From: Bradyrhizobium sp. Ghvi
GTDB taxonomy: Bacteria; Pseudomonadota; Alphaproteobacteria; Rhizobiales; Xanthobacteraceae
NCBI RefSeq assembly: GCF_900115265.1
Contig: NZ_FOVU01000026.1
Span: 1 to 39,922 of the forward strand
DNA: 39,922 nt
Reading direction: 5' to 3'
Below the pieces are notes generated by a model that was not told where the DNA came from, made no database searches, and saw only the letters and a list, made by a program, of their open reading frames with translations. Positions 8,782-18,446 of this stretch are shown piece after piece (within the stretch, counting starts at the first letter, position 1; each line of letters begins with the position of its first letter). The position numbers and the translations under genes were made by a program.

Positions 8782-10170
8782 ATGATTCGCCTGTTTGCCC
8801 TTGCCGGCTACATCTACCAGAGTGCAACCGCGATCATCCTGATCTTCGCGATCAGTCACTTGCTCCAGGCGACCGATTACACCCATTTTTCCCTTGCGCT
8901 CGCCTCGAGCCAGCTGCTCGGCGTGCTGACATTCGAGTGGCTCCAACTCGCCGGTCTGCGCTTCCTCGCGGCGGCCGGCGAGCGCGACGGTGCGCGGCTG
9001 AGATGGTCACTGTTCACGGCAGCCCTTCTTAGCGCCGGTGCGCTGGTCCTGATCGGCGCCTGTGCATCGTTGGCAAGCCCGCTTGCGTCTCAAGTCGTCG
9101 CTCTCGGTCTGATCGTCGCAGTGCTTCAGGGCGTGACCGATCTCTATTTCCTGACGATCCGGCTGTCAGACCGGCTCGGCCTTGCGTCCCTCCTGCTCGC
9201 CTTTCGCGCAACCGCGCTTCTCGGCGGCGCCGTGACGGGTGCGATCCTCTCAGGAACCGCCGAGGCGGCGCTGCTCGGCATCGCCGCGGGCCACATCACG
9301 GGCCTCGCAGCCGGTCTGATCGCACATCGAACCAGGCTCGAGCGGACGCCGGTCTCCGCCATGCTCAGCGACTGGTCCGAGTTCTGCCGCTACGGCATGC
9401 TGGCAGCCGGCGCGTCCGTCATCCATTTGTCGGTACCGGTGCTGTTACGCTTCATCATCATCAGCCGGCTCGGTGCGACAGGAGCGGGCGCCGGGTTCTC
9501 CGTCGCCCTCGATCTGCTGCAACGACCATTCTGGGTTCTGAACGCCGCGATTCATACCATCAGCTATCCCGAGGTCGTGCACGAATTCGAGGGCGGCGGC
9601 AGCAAGGGGTCGGTCGAATCCGCACGGCGGATGTTCGAATTCATGATCTGCACGACCATCGTCTTGCTGGGCGGCCTGATCGGCTTCATTCCCGACGCCG
9701 CTCATATTCTTCTTCCGCAGGACAGCGTTGACGGCTTCCTTGCCACGGCTCCCGCGGTCGCGCTGTTCTATTTCCTGCATATCCATCTCCAGGCCACGGT
9801 CGCAGTCGTTCCCCATCTGGAGAAGCTTGCAAGCCGGCTGGTCGTCGTGGCGGCCGGACAACTGACGATTGTCTCTGTTTCGTCCGCGCTCGCGATGCTG
9901 GTCGGGCTGTCGCCGCGTGGCGCCGTCATCTGCGCAGCGGCCGCAACTGCGATCGTGATCGTGCTCGCGCTCGGCCCAACAGTCCGATATCGCGCGGTTC
10001 CGCAGCTCGTTGTAATCGTTCAAGCCCTGATCGCGGCAATCGTGATTGGATCATTGGCGTCGATGCCGATCGAGCCGCTCTGGCTCCCCGGCAAGATCTT
10101 GATCGCCGCAGTCGCAACGGCCGTCATAGCGTGGCGCGGAGACTTTCTCATGCTGGCACGCCGCAACTAG
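8782..10170 (+). CDS. Wzx-type polysaccharide flippase (first copy)
   Basis: A 462-residue integral membrane protein with about twelve hydrophobic helices across its length, for example LFALAGYIYQSATAIILIFA at the start and ALIAAIVIGSLASM near the end. This architecture fits the MOP/MATE-like oligosaccharide flippases that move lipid-linked repeat units to the periplasmic face. Sequence motifs are weak, as is normal for Wzx, so the call rests on topology and position between glycosyltransferase and secreted hydrolase genes. It starts 66 bases after the GT4 stop. A second flippase lies at 16012-17490. A less specific membrane protein remains possible. Confidence 0.75.
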   Translation: MIRLFALAGYIYQSATAIILIFAISHLLQATDYTHFSLALASSQLLGVLTFEWLQLAGLRFLAAAGERDGARLRWSLFTAALLSAGALVLIGACASLASPLASQVVALGLIVAVLQGVTDLYFLTIRLSDRLGLASLLLAFRATALLGGAVTGAILSGTAEAALLGIAAGHITGLAAGLIAHRTRLERTPVSAMLSDWSEFCRYGMLAAGASVIHLSVPVLLRFIIISRLGATGAGAGFSVALDLLQRPFWVLNAAIHTISYPEVVHEFEGGGSKGSVESARRMFEFMICTTIVLLGGLIGFIPDAAHILLPQDSVDGFLATAPAVALFYFLHIHLQATVAVVPHLEKLASRLVVVAAGQLTIVSVSSALAMLVGLSPRGAVICAAAATAIVIVLALGPTVRYRAVPQLVVIVQALIAAIVIGSLASMPIEPLWLPGKILIAAVATAVIAWRGDFLMLARRN

Positions 10171-10699
10171 CCCGAGTTCCCGGATCGGAACTGCGCGGCT
10201 TCTCGTTATGTCAGGTGCGCAAACTCAACCAGCGCGTTTACTTGATTTGCTTTACTCGCCTCGAAAACCGGCACATCGACATCCGCCAACATGAGATGGA
10301 ATACGGCGCTGCTGAATTGAGCAACTCCGCTCATCCCGGGTGTCGTCAACTTCACCGCACCGGAAGTCGTCTCCGTAGATTTGCGGACACCACGAGAGCG
10401 AGCTGCCTCGATGACACTCATTCGTCTCTCCAATATCGATGTGCATGTGACAGATCGCGCATCGGCCTGCGCAGATATTCAGCAGCCTATTCTGTAGAAG
10501 TCTTGAAAGCGCCGTCGTCGTGCCATCGTACGTCGACATCGCGTCGATATCAGTTCATCAGCACGGCATCTGTTCCTGCACAAGGAACTTGAGTTGCGCG
10601 ACTTTTGCGTTCGATCTTTATCTGAAATTCATACTCGAAAATGAGAGTTGCGCTCAACCCGCGAGCAATTCCGTTCGCCCTCTCTGATTCGAGTGTGCA
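10171..10699. other. non-coding stretch before the repeat-bearing hydrolase
   Basis: This 529-base gap is lower in GC than the genes around it. The short frames inside it have no ribosome site and unnatural composition (Cys-, His- and Arg-rich), and I find no convincing gene, RNA or hairpin. It is long enough to hold the promoter of the downstream hydrolase, which may therefore be a separate transcription unit from the upstream glycosyltransferase operon. Confidence 0.5.
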
Positions 10700-13600
10700 A
10701 TGTCGGCAGATCAAACCATCCTCTCCGCCAGCGGCTTCATCAACTCCATCGGCGTCAACACGCATGCCGGCTTCGGATGGACCGACTACAACAATCTCGC
10801 AATGATGACCGACGACCTGAAATATCTGGGCGTCACCCATCTTCGCGACGCGATGGCGACCAATCCGGCGGCACAACCCGTCGTCGACGGCCTGGCAGCT
10901 GCCGGCTACAAGTTCGACTTCATCGTCTCGTCCGCCCTGCCCGGCCAGGGGTCAGCCGGACTTCAGGCTTACGTGACCGCGCTCGACAAGTTCCTGACGA
11001 GCCATGCGGGCAGCATCAGCGCCATCGAAGGTCTGAACGAAGCGAACAACCAGCCCTTCACATACAATGGCAGCTCGAGCCTCAGCGCGGCCGCCCAATT
11101 TCAGAGCGCGCTCTACCTCGCGGTGAAGGCAGATGGTGCACTTTCGAGCATTCCGGTCTACAACCTGTCGCTCGCATACAACGACCCGCAAGGATACAGT
11201 CAGCTGGGCAACATGTCGGCATCTGTCGACTATGCCAACGCCCACGCTTATGTCAGCACCGGCTCGACCGCGGCGAGCTCTATCGCGGCGACGCTGAGCG
11301 CTGTGGAGACGGCTGCCCCCGGCAAGCCGGTGGTCATCACCGAAACCGGCTACACGACGCAGGCCAATACCCAATATCTCGGCGTCGACGAGACCGTGCA
11401 GGCGAAATCGATCCTGAATACGCTGGTTGACGCATACAAGGACGGCGTGAGTTCGACCTATCTCTACGAGCTGTTCGACCGGAACTCGTCCACGAGCGAC
11501 ACCAACCCGGAAAACAAGTTCGGCCTGTTTCATTCGGACGGTACGCCGAAGCTGGCAGCGACCGCGATACACAATCTGACGACCATCCTGGCCGACGACG
11601 GCGCGGGCGGTCATCAGCCGACTAGTCCATTGAACTACACACTGAGCAACATGCCGACGTCCGGCAGCAGCATGGTGCTCGGCAAGAGCAACGGCGCCTA
11701 TGAGCTGGTCGTCTGGGCCGAACCCAAGCTCTGGAACGACGCGACGGACACTGAAATCTCCAACCCGACGCAAACCGTGACCGTGAACCTCGGCGGCGTG
11801 CACCACTCCGTCAAGGTGTACGATACGATGACCGGGACCACGGCGATCGCCAGCTATACCGACGTGTCCTCGATTACGATCCCGTTGAGCGATCATCCCC
11901 TCATCATCGAGATCGATGCACCTACGACGACCTCGACACCGCCGTCCATTCCGGCCGACGTGACTGGGACAGCGGCTGAGATCGTGCCCCAACTTTCCGA
12001 TTTCAGCGCCTCTACAACGCTCAAGACGATCACGCTGACGGATTCGCATGTACTGCCTGTCGCTTCGACAGCGACCATGAATTACATCATCTCCCACTAC
12101 GGCAGCGCGCTGTCCAAGATCCAGGGTGGATATTCGTTCTCGGTGACGAACTCTGCTTCGACCTGGACCAGCACCCTGACTTACAACAGCAATGGCACCC
12201 TGATCTCGACCTCGAATACCGGCCTCAATGCCAGCGGGCAGCCGATCTCGACCACGGTCAACTATGCCGACGGCTCAAAGGATGCGATCGGCTATACCGG
12301 GGGGGCGAAGACCACTTTCATTCACCTTGCGACCGACGGCACCCGGACCACCGATACCTACAGCACCGCGGGCGCCCTGCTCACCGAGGTGGTTCAGAAG
12401 ACGACCGGCTACTACTCGACCACCATCTACACGAACGGGGTGAAAACGGCCGCCTATGTCCTGAATGCCGACCACACCCAGGACAACTACACCTACAATA
12501 TCAAGGGCCAGAGCTACACCAGCCAGGTGCAGCATTTGGACACGACGGGCAAGGTCACCTCGGTAACCCGTACCCATGCTGATGGCTCGCTCGATTCCAC
12601 GCAGGTTTATAACAGCGACGGCAGCAGCGCGATTACCACCTACAGCGCGACGGGCGTCAAACTGGTCGAGACCGATTATCACGCCGACCACAGCAAGGAC
12701 GTCTGGACCTACAACATCGCCGGCCAGAACTACACAACCGAACACGACATCTACGATACGACCGGCTTCCTCTCCACCCTGGTGCGCCGCCACGCCGATG
12801 GCAGCTACGCCTTCAAGCTGGTGCAAAGCAGCGACGGCACGAAGACAAGCGACTGGTACGACACGGCCGGAAATCTCACCTCCGAGGTCGTACAGAAGGC
12901 TGACGGGTTCTATTCGACGACCTTTTACAGCAATGGCGTGAAGACCCAGGCCTACGTGAAGAACGCGGACGGGAGCCAGGACAATTACAGCTACGGGATC
13001 ACCGGCCAGAGCTATTCAACCCTGATCCAGCATGTGGATCCCACTGGCAAGGTCACTGCCATCACACGCAAGCACGCCGATGGAACACTGGATTATACCA
13101 AGGTCATCAATTCCGACGGCAGCAGTGTGGTCACGACCTACAATGCCTCGGGCGTGAAGACGAAGGAAATCGACGCTCACGCCGACGGCAGCCAGGATGT
13201 CTGGCTCTACGGGATCACCGGACAGGCCTACACGACCGAGCACGACATTTATGATGCCGCCGGCTTGCTCACCACGTTGGTGCGTCGCCATGCCGACGGC
13301 AGCTACGCCTTCAAGCTGGTGCAAAGCAGCGACGGCACGAAGACAACCGACTGGTACGACACCAGCGGCATTCTCACCAGCGAGATCATCCAGAAGGCCA
13401 ACGGCTATGACTCGACGACGGTCTACACCGGCGGCGTGAAGACGGCCGCCTACATCACCAATGCCGATCAGAGCCACGACAACTACAGCTACAACATCAC
13501 CGGCCAGAGCTATACCACCCAGCACCAGCATCTCGATGCATCGGGCAAGCTGACGGAGATGGACCGCACCCATGCGGACGGTACGCTCGACTACAGCCAG

Positions 13601-14611
13601 ATCGTCAATTCTGACGGCAGCAGCGTCACCAGCACATACAATGCGGCTGGCGTGAAGATGACCGAGACCGACTATCACGCCGACGGATCGAAGGACGCCT
13701 TTCTCTACAACGTGGTTGGCCAGAACTACGCCACCGAGCACGACAGCTACGATCCGACAGGATTCCTCACCGGCATCGTGCGCTCCCATGCCGACAACAG
13801 CCTGGCCTTCAGCCTGGTGCAGACGAGCGACGGCACCAAGACTTCGGACTGGTACGATGCGAAAGGCACGATCACGAGTGAAGCCGTGCAGAAGTCGGAT
13901 GGCTACAGCTCCACAACGGTTTATACCGGCGGCGTGAAGACGGCGGCCTACATCACCAATGCCGACCACACGTCCGACAACTGGAGCTACAACGTCACGG
14001 GTCAGAGCTATACGACCCAGCACCAGCACCTCGACACGGCCGGAAACGTCGTTGCGATCACCCGGACCCACGCCGACGGGACCCTGGACTATACCCAGGT
14101 CGTCAACAATGACGGCAGCAAGCTGACGGACAATTACGACAGCTCCGGCAACAAGACGCAGGAAGTTGCGAACAACGCCGACGGCACCAAGGACGTCTTC
14201 CTGTACAACTTCAACGGCCAGCAGGGAACGACGCAGCACGAGCGCTACAACGCCGCCAATGCGCTGCAATATTTCGACGACACCAAGGCGGACGGCACCC
14301 ACAACGTCACGGCGGTCGCTTCCGGCGTGACGGTCAAGGGCGGCAACGGCAACGACCTGTTTTCAACGGCGCCAGGCTCGACCACGGTGGTCTACGACCA
14401 TGGCCAGGATCAACTCCTCAACTTCCATGCCGGTGATGCCACCAACCACGACGTCATCGAGATCTCGAAATTGCTGGCCGCCGATTACAGCCATCTCCAG
14501 GTCACGCAATCGGGCAACGACGCCTTTGTCGCTTTGTCGGCCGGCGATTCGATCCTCCTGAAGAACATCAATGTCGCCAGCCTGACGAGCCACGACTTCC
14601 TGTTCGTCTGA
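10700..14611 (+). CDS. large secreted clan GH-A glycoside hydrolase with four tandem repeats and RTX-like C-terminus
   Basis: A 1303-residue protein with no N-terminal signal peptide. Residues 10-300 form a GH-A barrel: GLNEANN with acid/base Glu114, VVITETGY with nucleophile Glu215, then YLYELFD and NKFGLFHSDGTPKLAATAI. Residues 300-410 look like a beta-sandwich. Residues about 538-1202 are four tandem 166-residue repeats rich in HADGS/DGT and YDxxG turns, resembling YD/RHS-type repeats. The last 90 residues contain one RTX-like nonapeptide (GGNGNDLFS) and a hydrophobic, Asp-rich end (SHDFLFV), as in type I-secreted proteins. This suggests export by an ABC exporter encoded elsewhere and action on extracellular polysaccharide, like the ExsH-type glycanases of other rhizobia. 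A hairpin terminator follows. Substrate unknown. Confidence 0.85.
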   Translation: MSADQTILSASGFINSIGVNTHAGFGWTDYNNLAMMTDDLKYLGVTHLRDAMATNPAAQPVVDGLAAAGYKFDFIVSSALPGQGSAGLQAYVTALDKFLTSHAGSISAIEGLNEANNQPFTYNGSSSLSAAAQFQSALYLAVKADGALSSIPVYNLSLAYNDPQGYSQLGNMSASVDYANAHAYVSTGSTAASSIAATLSAVETAAPGKPVVITETGYTTQANTQYLGVDETVQAKSILNTLVDAYKDGVSSTYLYELFDRNSSTSDTNPENKFGLFHSDGTPKLAATAIHNLTTILADDGAGGHQPTSPLNYTLSNMPTSGSSMVLGKSNGAYELVVWAEPKLWNDATDTEISNPTQTVTVNLGGVHHSVKVYDTMTGTTAIASYTDVSSITIPLSDHPLIIEIDAPTTTSTPPSIPADVTGTAAEIVPQLSDFSASTTLKTITLTDSHVLPVASTATMNYIISHYGSALSKIQGGYSFSVTNSASTWTSTLTYNSNGTLISTSNTGLNASGQPISTTVNYADGSKDAIGYTGGAKTTFIHLATDGTRTTDTYSTAGALLTEVVQKTTGYYSTTIYTNGVKTAAYVLNADHTQDNYTYNIKGQSYTSQVQHLDTTGKVTSVTRTHADGSLDSTQVYNSDGSSAITTYSATGVKLVETDYHADHSKDVWTYNIAGQNYTTEHDIYDTTGFLSTLVRRHADGSYAFKLVQSSDGTKTSDWYDTAGNLTSEVVQKADGFYSTTFYSNGVKTQAYVKNADGSQDNYSYGITGQSYSTLIQHVDPTGKVTAITRKHADGTLDYTKVINSDGSSVVTTYNASGVKTKEIDAHADGSQDVWLYGITGQAYTTEHDIYDAAGLLTTLVRRHADGSYAFKLVQSSDGTKTTDWYDTSGILTSEIIQKANGYDSTTVYTGGVKTAAYITNADQSHDNYSYNITGQSYTTQHQHLDASGKLTEMDRTHADGTLDYSQIVNSDGSSVTSTYNAAGVKMTETDYHADGSKDAFLYNVVGQNYATEHDSYDPTGFLTGIVRSHADNSLAFSLVQTSDGTKTSDWYDAKGTITSEAVQKSDGYSSTTVYTGGVKTAAYITNADHTSDNWSYNVTGQSYTTQHQHLDTAGNVVAITRTHADGTLDYTQVVNNDGSKLTDNYDSSGNKTQEVANNADGTKDVFLYNFNGQQGTTQHERYNAANALQYFDDTKADGTHNVTAVASGVTVKGGNGNDLFSTAPGSTTVVYDHGQDQLLNFHAGDATNHDVIEISKLLAADYSHLQVTQSGNDAFVALSAGDSILLKNINVASLTSHDFLFV
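12313..14304 (+). repeat. four tandem 498-bp (166-residue) coding repeats
   Basis: Copies start near 12313, 12811, 13309 and 13807, an exact 498-base period confirmed by the landmark CTTCAAGCTG at 12811 and 13309 and its variant at 13807. Each unit carries about five sub-units of 23-40 residues built around HADGS, DGTKT-DWYD and GQSYTT motifs. Copies two and three share long near-identical nucleotide runs (around 12790-12870 and 13290-13370), while the first and last copies are more diverged. Confidence 0.9.
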
Positions 14612-14640
14612 GCGCATCAACAAGCGTCCACCGCACGCAC

Positions 14641-14674
14641 GCATCTGGACCCGCCGCGTCGCGGGTCCAGATGC
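14641..14674 (+). terminator. strong hairpin after the repeat-bearing hydrolase
   Basis: A perfect 14-base stem (GCATCTGGACCCGC at 14641-14654 pairing with 14661-14674) closes a six-base loop. It begins 29 bases after the hydrolase stop codon. No T-run follows, so it may act as a weak intrinsic terminator or as a 3' stabilising structure. It separates the hydrolase from the acyltransferase gene. Confidence 0.7.
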
Positions 14675-14852
14675 TCGCGATCAAAAAACGGGCACGTCAC
14701 TTTCCGGACGGCGACCGTCGCGCCATGCGGCCACGACATCGCCGCTATGATTATGGGCGTGCGATCGCGCGCATCGAGACCGCGCCCTGCGAACTTGCGT
14801 CACAATTCGACTCTAGAAGGATGGCACACGTCGCAGGGAATCTGATGTCGAG

Positions 14853-15980
14853 ATGGAAGTTCGTGAGCAAACTCGCTTTGTCGTTCTTGATTTCTATCGA
14901 TTCGTCGCGGCCCTCGGCGTCTTCATTTTTCATCTGAAGAACATCGACACGGGTATTTCGCCCATCTGGAACGGCTCCTACGGCCTGTTCGTCGACATGT
15001 TCTTCATCTTGTCGGGCTTTGTGATCGCCTATTCTTACCCCGCAAGCTCGAGCGGGTTCAGCGGCTACGTCCGCTTCCTGACGCGCCGGATCGCGCGGAT
15101 CTACCCGTTGCACCTTCTGACCCTGCTTGCGTTCGCGGGGCTTGCGTGGATCGGGATCTCCGGGCCGACGTCGCATGCAGGCGTGACCGACTTCATCCAC
15201 AATGGCCTTCTCATCCAGGCCTGGGGGATTACCGATCATCTCAGCTTCAATTCGCCATCCTGGTCGATCAGCGCGGAACTGTTCTGTTACCTGTTATTTC
15301 CTCTGCTGATGCTGCTGGCAGGGCGGGTCTCTTCATTGACGCTCGCAATCATCGTCGCGTGCCTCTATGGCGTCCTGGCTCATGGTCATCTGCCGATCTG
15401 GCAGGAACGATCGCAGATGTATGGTGCCAACTACGATTACGGCATGCTGCGCGCATTACCGAGCTTCATGAACGGCATTCTACTCGCCATGCTGTTCAAG
15501 CAATTCCGCCACTATCGCAGCAAGCCACTTGCTCTCGCCGGCGTTCTCGTGTTCTTCGGCTCGGTGCTGGTGTTGAACGTCTTCGCCAAGCCGGACCTGG
15601 CGATCATACTGTTCTCGCTGGCCATCTTGCTCACCGCGATCGGCGAAACCGCTTTTACTCAACTCCCGGGCGCGTCATGGCTCGGACGGCTCGGCAACAC
15701 GTCCTACGCCATCTACATGCTGCACGAATTATTGCTGATCCTCGTATTCAAGCCGGTCTGGCATCAGCTCGGACTGCAACCCGGCGCCTTTCCGCTGTTC
15801 GCGCTGGCCTGCTGCCTCATTCTCACGATCGCCGCGGGCGTCACCTATAGTTATGTTGAAAATCCTGCCCGGAAATTGATCAATCGCCTTGCTCCGCGTG
15901 ATCCCAGGCAGTCGATCGAGCCTCAGCGCATCGAGGCGCTGGATCTCAGCCCGACCAGGCAGGCTGCAAACGCGGGCTGA
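14853..15980 (+). CDS. acyltransferase family 3 membrane protein
   Basis: A 375-residue membrane acyltransferase (OafA/ExoZ-like) that probably acetylates or otherwise acylates an EPS sugar. The N-terminal motif YRFVAALGVFIFH carries Arg16 and His27, the conserved R...H pair, followed by the family pattern GLFVDMFFILSGFVIAY and FLTRRIARIYPLHLLTLLAF. About ten hydrophobic segments follow, ending with TYSYVENPARKLINR, the usual C-terminal signature. It is one of four such proteins in this locus. The ribosome site is weak. The gene runs convergent to the second flippase, leaving only 31 bases between their stops. Confidence 0.9.
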   Translation: MEVREQTRFVVLDFYRFVAALGVFIFHLKNIDTGISPIWNGSYGLFVDMFFILSGFVIAYSYPASSSGFSGYVRFLTRRIARIYPLHLLTLLAFAGLAWIGISGPTSHAGVTDFIHNGLLIQAWGITDHLSFNSPSWSISAELFCYLLFPLLMLLAGRVSSLTLAIIVACLYGVLAHGHLPIWQERSQMYGANYDYGMLRALPSFMNGILLAMLFKQFRHYRSKPLALAGVLVFFGSVLVLNVFAKPDLAIILFSLAILLTAIGETAFTQLPGASWLGRLGNTSYAIYMLHELLLILVFKPVWHQLGLQPGAFPLFALACCLILTIAAGVTYSYVENPARKLINRLAPRDPRQSIEPQRIEALDLSPTRQAANAG

Positions 15981-16011
15981 GCCAGATTTACCTGCGCGCT
16001 TCGGCTGAAGT

Positions 16012-17490
16012 TCACCGGGATCGTCGAAGGCGATCCAAGACTTCGCGCACGACCCGCAGGACCGCCTCCCGCGCAATCACGAGAACGATCCCGAGATAGA
16101 CAGCGGCGCCAAGCACGATCAAAACCATCAGGCGCAGCCAAGCCGGCAGCGGCGGCAGCATGGCGGAGGCGCCGAGGACGGTCGCAGCCATGAAAGCCGA
16201 ACCTGCGAGCGCCGGCACGAGCGCTTGGGCATATCGTCGTACGCCGATCGACAGGATGCGCAGCGATGCGCCCGCGGACAGGGGATACAGGAGCAGGGCA
16301 CGTACCACATAACCCACCGCAATCGCGACGAGGCCGAAAGGCGCGGCGACGATGAAGATGGCAATGTTCGACGCCGCATAGATCAGCGTCAGCCATGTCT
16401 GCCAATGTGGCTTGCCGAATGCCAGAATGACCGAGTGATTGTAGAGGCCGATGGTCGTCAGAAAGCCGGTGACCGAGATGATCGACAGCAGGGGTGCCGA
16501 AGCAAGCCACTTCTCGCCGAAGAAGGTCAGGATCAGATCCGGCGACAAAGCTGCAATCCCAGCGAATATCGGCGCCGTCAGCAGCGATGTGTAGGACACG
16601 AAATCGAGAAGGGCCTCGCTAGACGCCTTGCGATCATGCTGAAGGCCCGCGACCGTTGCAAAGAACACACGATTCAGCGCATTCCCGATCACGGTACTCA
16701 CGGCGTTCACGAGCCGCTTGGCAAGGCTATAGAAGCCGGCGCCCGCTGCACCCGTATACCAGGTGACAAAGATCAGATCCGAATTCGCATTGGCGAAGTT
16801 CGTAATGCCCGTGAGCGCCACGTAGCGGCCGTAGCTGATCAGCTCGCTGGCATCTCCTCGACTGAAACGGAAGCCGGGGCGCCATGGCGTCAGCGTCCAC
16901 AGACTGACCAGGGACACCAACGAGGTGGTAACGAGCTGCCCAACAAGGGCGATCACACCGTAACCATTGCCCGCCAGCGTGATGCCGACAGCGCCGCCGA
17001 GCGTGATGGAGAACAGGGAGCGCATCGCCAGCGAACGGAACAACTGGTTGCGCGTCAGCCAGGCCTCGTGGGTACGCGACAGTCCCTGCACGGCAACGAC
17101 AATGGAAAAGCCTTTCAGCACGACGGCAAGGTCGTTCAGGCCGGATAGACGCTCGACGGCGTTGCTGGTCGCGAACAACGCCCCGGCCGCAACCAGCGAA
17201 AATGCCGCGATCAGCCAGAACGATGCGTTGTAGTCCTCATCCTTCGGATGTGGACGAGCCTGAACCGCGATCGCGATGCTCTCTATGAGCACGGCACGGC
17301 AGAAATCCAGCGCCAGAGCGCCCGTGGCGACAAGGCCGAGGATCTGCGGCGACAGCAAACGCGCCATGATGACATAGATCGCGAGCGTCAACGCCTGTCC
17401 CACCGCGGAATCCAGGGCGGACCAGATGACGCCAGAGACGATCGAGCGCTGCGTGATCGACGGCTCGCGACTGAGTTGCAGACTTGTCAT
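16012..17490 (-). CDS. Wzx-type polysaccharide flippase (second copy, PST family)
   Basis: A 492-residue membrane protein with about twelve helices. The N-terminus IVSGVIWSALDSAVGQALTL and IMARLLSPQILGLVATGALA match the WzxC/ExoT-like group of the polysaccharide transporter family (GxxWS...ARLLSP..GL). The central GYGVIALVGQLVTTSLVSLV is likewise typical. It should flip lipid-linked EPS units. It is more readily recognised than the flippase at 8782, so the locus has two candidates. It is divergent from the pyruvyltransferase gene across a 121-base gap that should hold promoters for both directions. Confidence 0.88.
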   Translation of the reverse strand: MTSLQLSREPSITQRSIVSGVIWSALDSAVGQALTLAIYVIMARLLSPQILGLVATGALALDFCRAVLIESIAIAVQARPHPKDEDYNASFWLIAAFSLVAAGALFATSNAVERLSGLNDLAVVLKGFSIVVAVQGLSRTHEAWLTRNQLFRSLAMRSLFSITLGGAVGITLAGNGYGVIALVGQLVTTSLVSLVSLWTLTPWRPGFRFSRGDASELISYGRYVALTGITNFANANSDLIFVTWYTGAAGAGFYSLAKRLVNAVSTVIGNALNRVFFATVAGLQHDRKASSEALLDFVSYTSLLTAPIFAGIAALSPDLILTFFGEKWLASAPLLSIISVTGFLTTIGLYNHSVILAFGKPHWQTWLTLIYAASNIAIFIVAAPFGLVAIAVGYVVRALLLYPLSAGASLRILSIGVRRYAQALVPALAGSAFMAATVLGASAMLPPLPAWLRLMVLIVLGAAVYLGIVLVIAREAVLRVVREVLDRLRRSR

Positions 17491-17611
17491 AAGCTCAGAT
17501 TTGGTATGAGCGCGTCAACGGCAGATCTGCACTCGCGCCGCACGAATGGTCCAAGAGTCGCCTCTTTCGAGAGACAGTGTCGGCAGCATAACATCTGCCA
17601 GCTGAGGGCGC

Positions 17612-18445
17612 ATGAATATTCGAAGCAATCTGCGTAGATTGATCAACGAGGTCGGCTGCGACTTTGTTCAGCAATTGCCTTATCCGCATGTGGAACTGTT
17701 CTTCTGGCGTCCTGATGATGGAACGATCAATTTTGGCGACTATTTGTCCCTCGTGATCGTCGAGCAATGTCTGCGACAGAGCGGCCATACGCTCGCGGAC
17801 GAAACGTCCCGGCAAGCGCGAATGTTCGCGATCGGCTCGATTCTTCACTATGCGCGTGACGCCGACGTGATCTGGGGTAGCGGCATCAATGGCCGTCCAG
17901 GCCAGGACGATCTCAATCGGCGCGTTCAAACGCTCGACGTTCGCGCAGTGCGCGGTCCTCGCACGCAGGAAGTTCTTCGGCGACGCGGCCTGTCTGTCCC
18001 TGACGTCTTTGGCGATCCTGCGTTGCTGCTTCCGCAGCTGTTTCCTGGTCGCTTCAAGCGTCGTCGCACGCGACCCTGGATCTTCGTACCCAATCTGCAC
18101 GACATCCGCATGATTGATCATGCATCAGGCAATGTGGTCAGCCCGCTGGGATCTTGGAATCGGCGCATTGAGGCTATTCTAGAGGCAGATCTGGTGCTGG
18201 CGAGTTCCCTGCACGGCTTGGTCGTTGCCGAGGCTTATGGCATTCCCGCGCGTTACGTACGGCTCAGCGATGGCGAATCAGAGTTCAAATACCGTGACTA
18301 TTATGAAGGCACTGGACGGTTCGATGTCGAATTTGCCTCGAGCCTCGAGCAAGGCCGGGAGATGGGAGGCGCTGTCCCTCTGAACTACAACCACGCTGCG
18401 CTGATGAGCAGCTTTCCCATCGATCTCTGGCGAGAGGCACGCTGA
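17612..18445 (+). CDS. polysaccharide pyruvyltransferase family protein
   Basis: A 277-residue soluble enzyme of the polysaccharide pyruvyltransferase family (GumL/ExoV-like), which forms a pyruvate ketal on a terminal sugar using phosphoenolpyruvate. Visible family features are TINFGDYLSLVIVE near residue 38, DVIWGSGINGR, AVRGPRTQEVLRRRGL, VFGDPALLLPQLF and LASSLHGLVVAEAYGIP, the last being the conserved SxHG segment. The ATG at 17612 is preceded by a GAGGG sequence. The next gene starts one base after this stop. The family is clear; pyruvyl transfer as the actual activity is inferred from it. Confidence 0.87.
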   Translation: MNIRSNLRRLINEVGCDFVQQLPYPHVELFFWRPDDGTINFGDYLSLVIVEQCLRQSGHTLADETSRQARMFAIGSILHYARDADVIWGSGINGRPGQDDLNRRVQTLDVRAVRGPRTQEVLRRRGLSVPDVFGDPALLLPQLFPGRFKRRRTRPWIFVPNLHDIRMIDHASGNVVSPLGSWNRRIEAILEADLVLASSLHGLVVAEAYGIPARYVRLSDGESEFKYRDYYEGTGRFDVEFASSLEQGREMGGAVPLNYNHAALMSSFPIDLWREAR

Positions 18446-18446
18446 T

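Noticed and set aside
10252..10539. Minus-strand 95-codon Cys-rich frame in the gap before the repeat hydrolase
   Set aside because: Unnatural composition and no ribosome site; the region looks regulatory.
13016..14302. Minus-strand frame opposite the tandem repeats
   Set aside because: Its Val/Gly-rich repetitive translation only mirrors the repeats of the real plus-strand gene.
12313..14304. CRISPR-like periodicity
   Set aside because: The repeats are 498 bp, in frame, and encode protein repeats.
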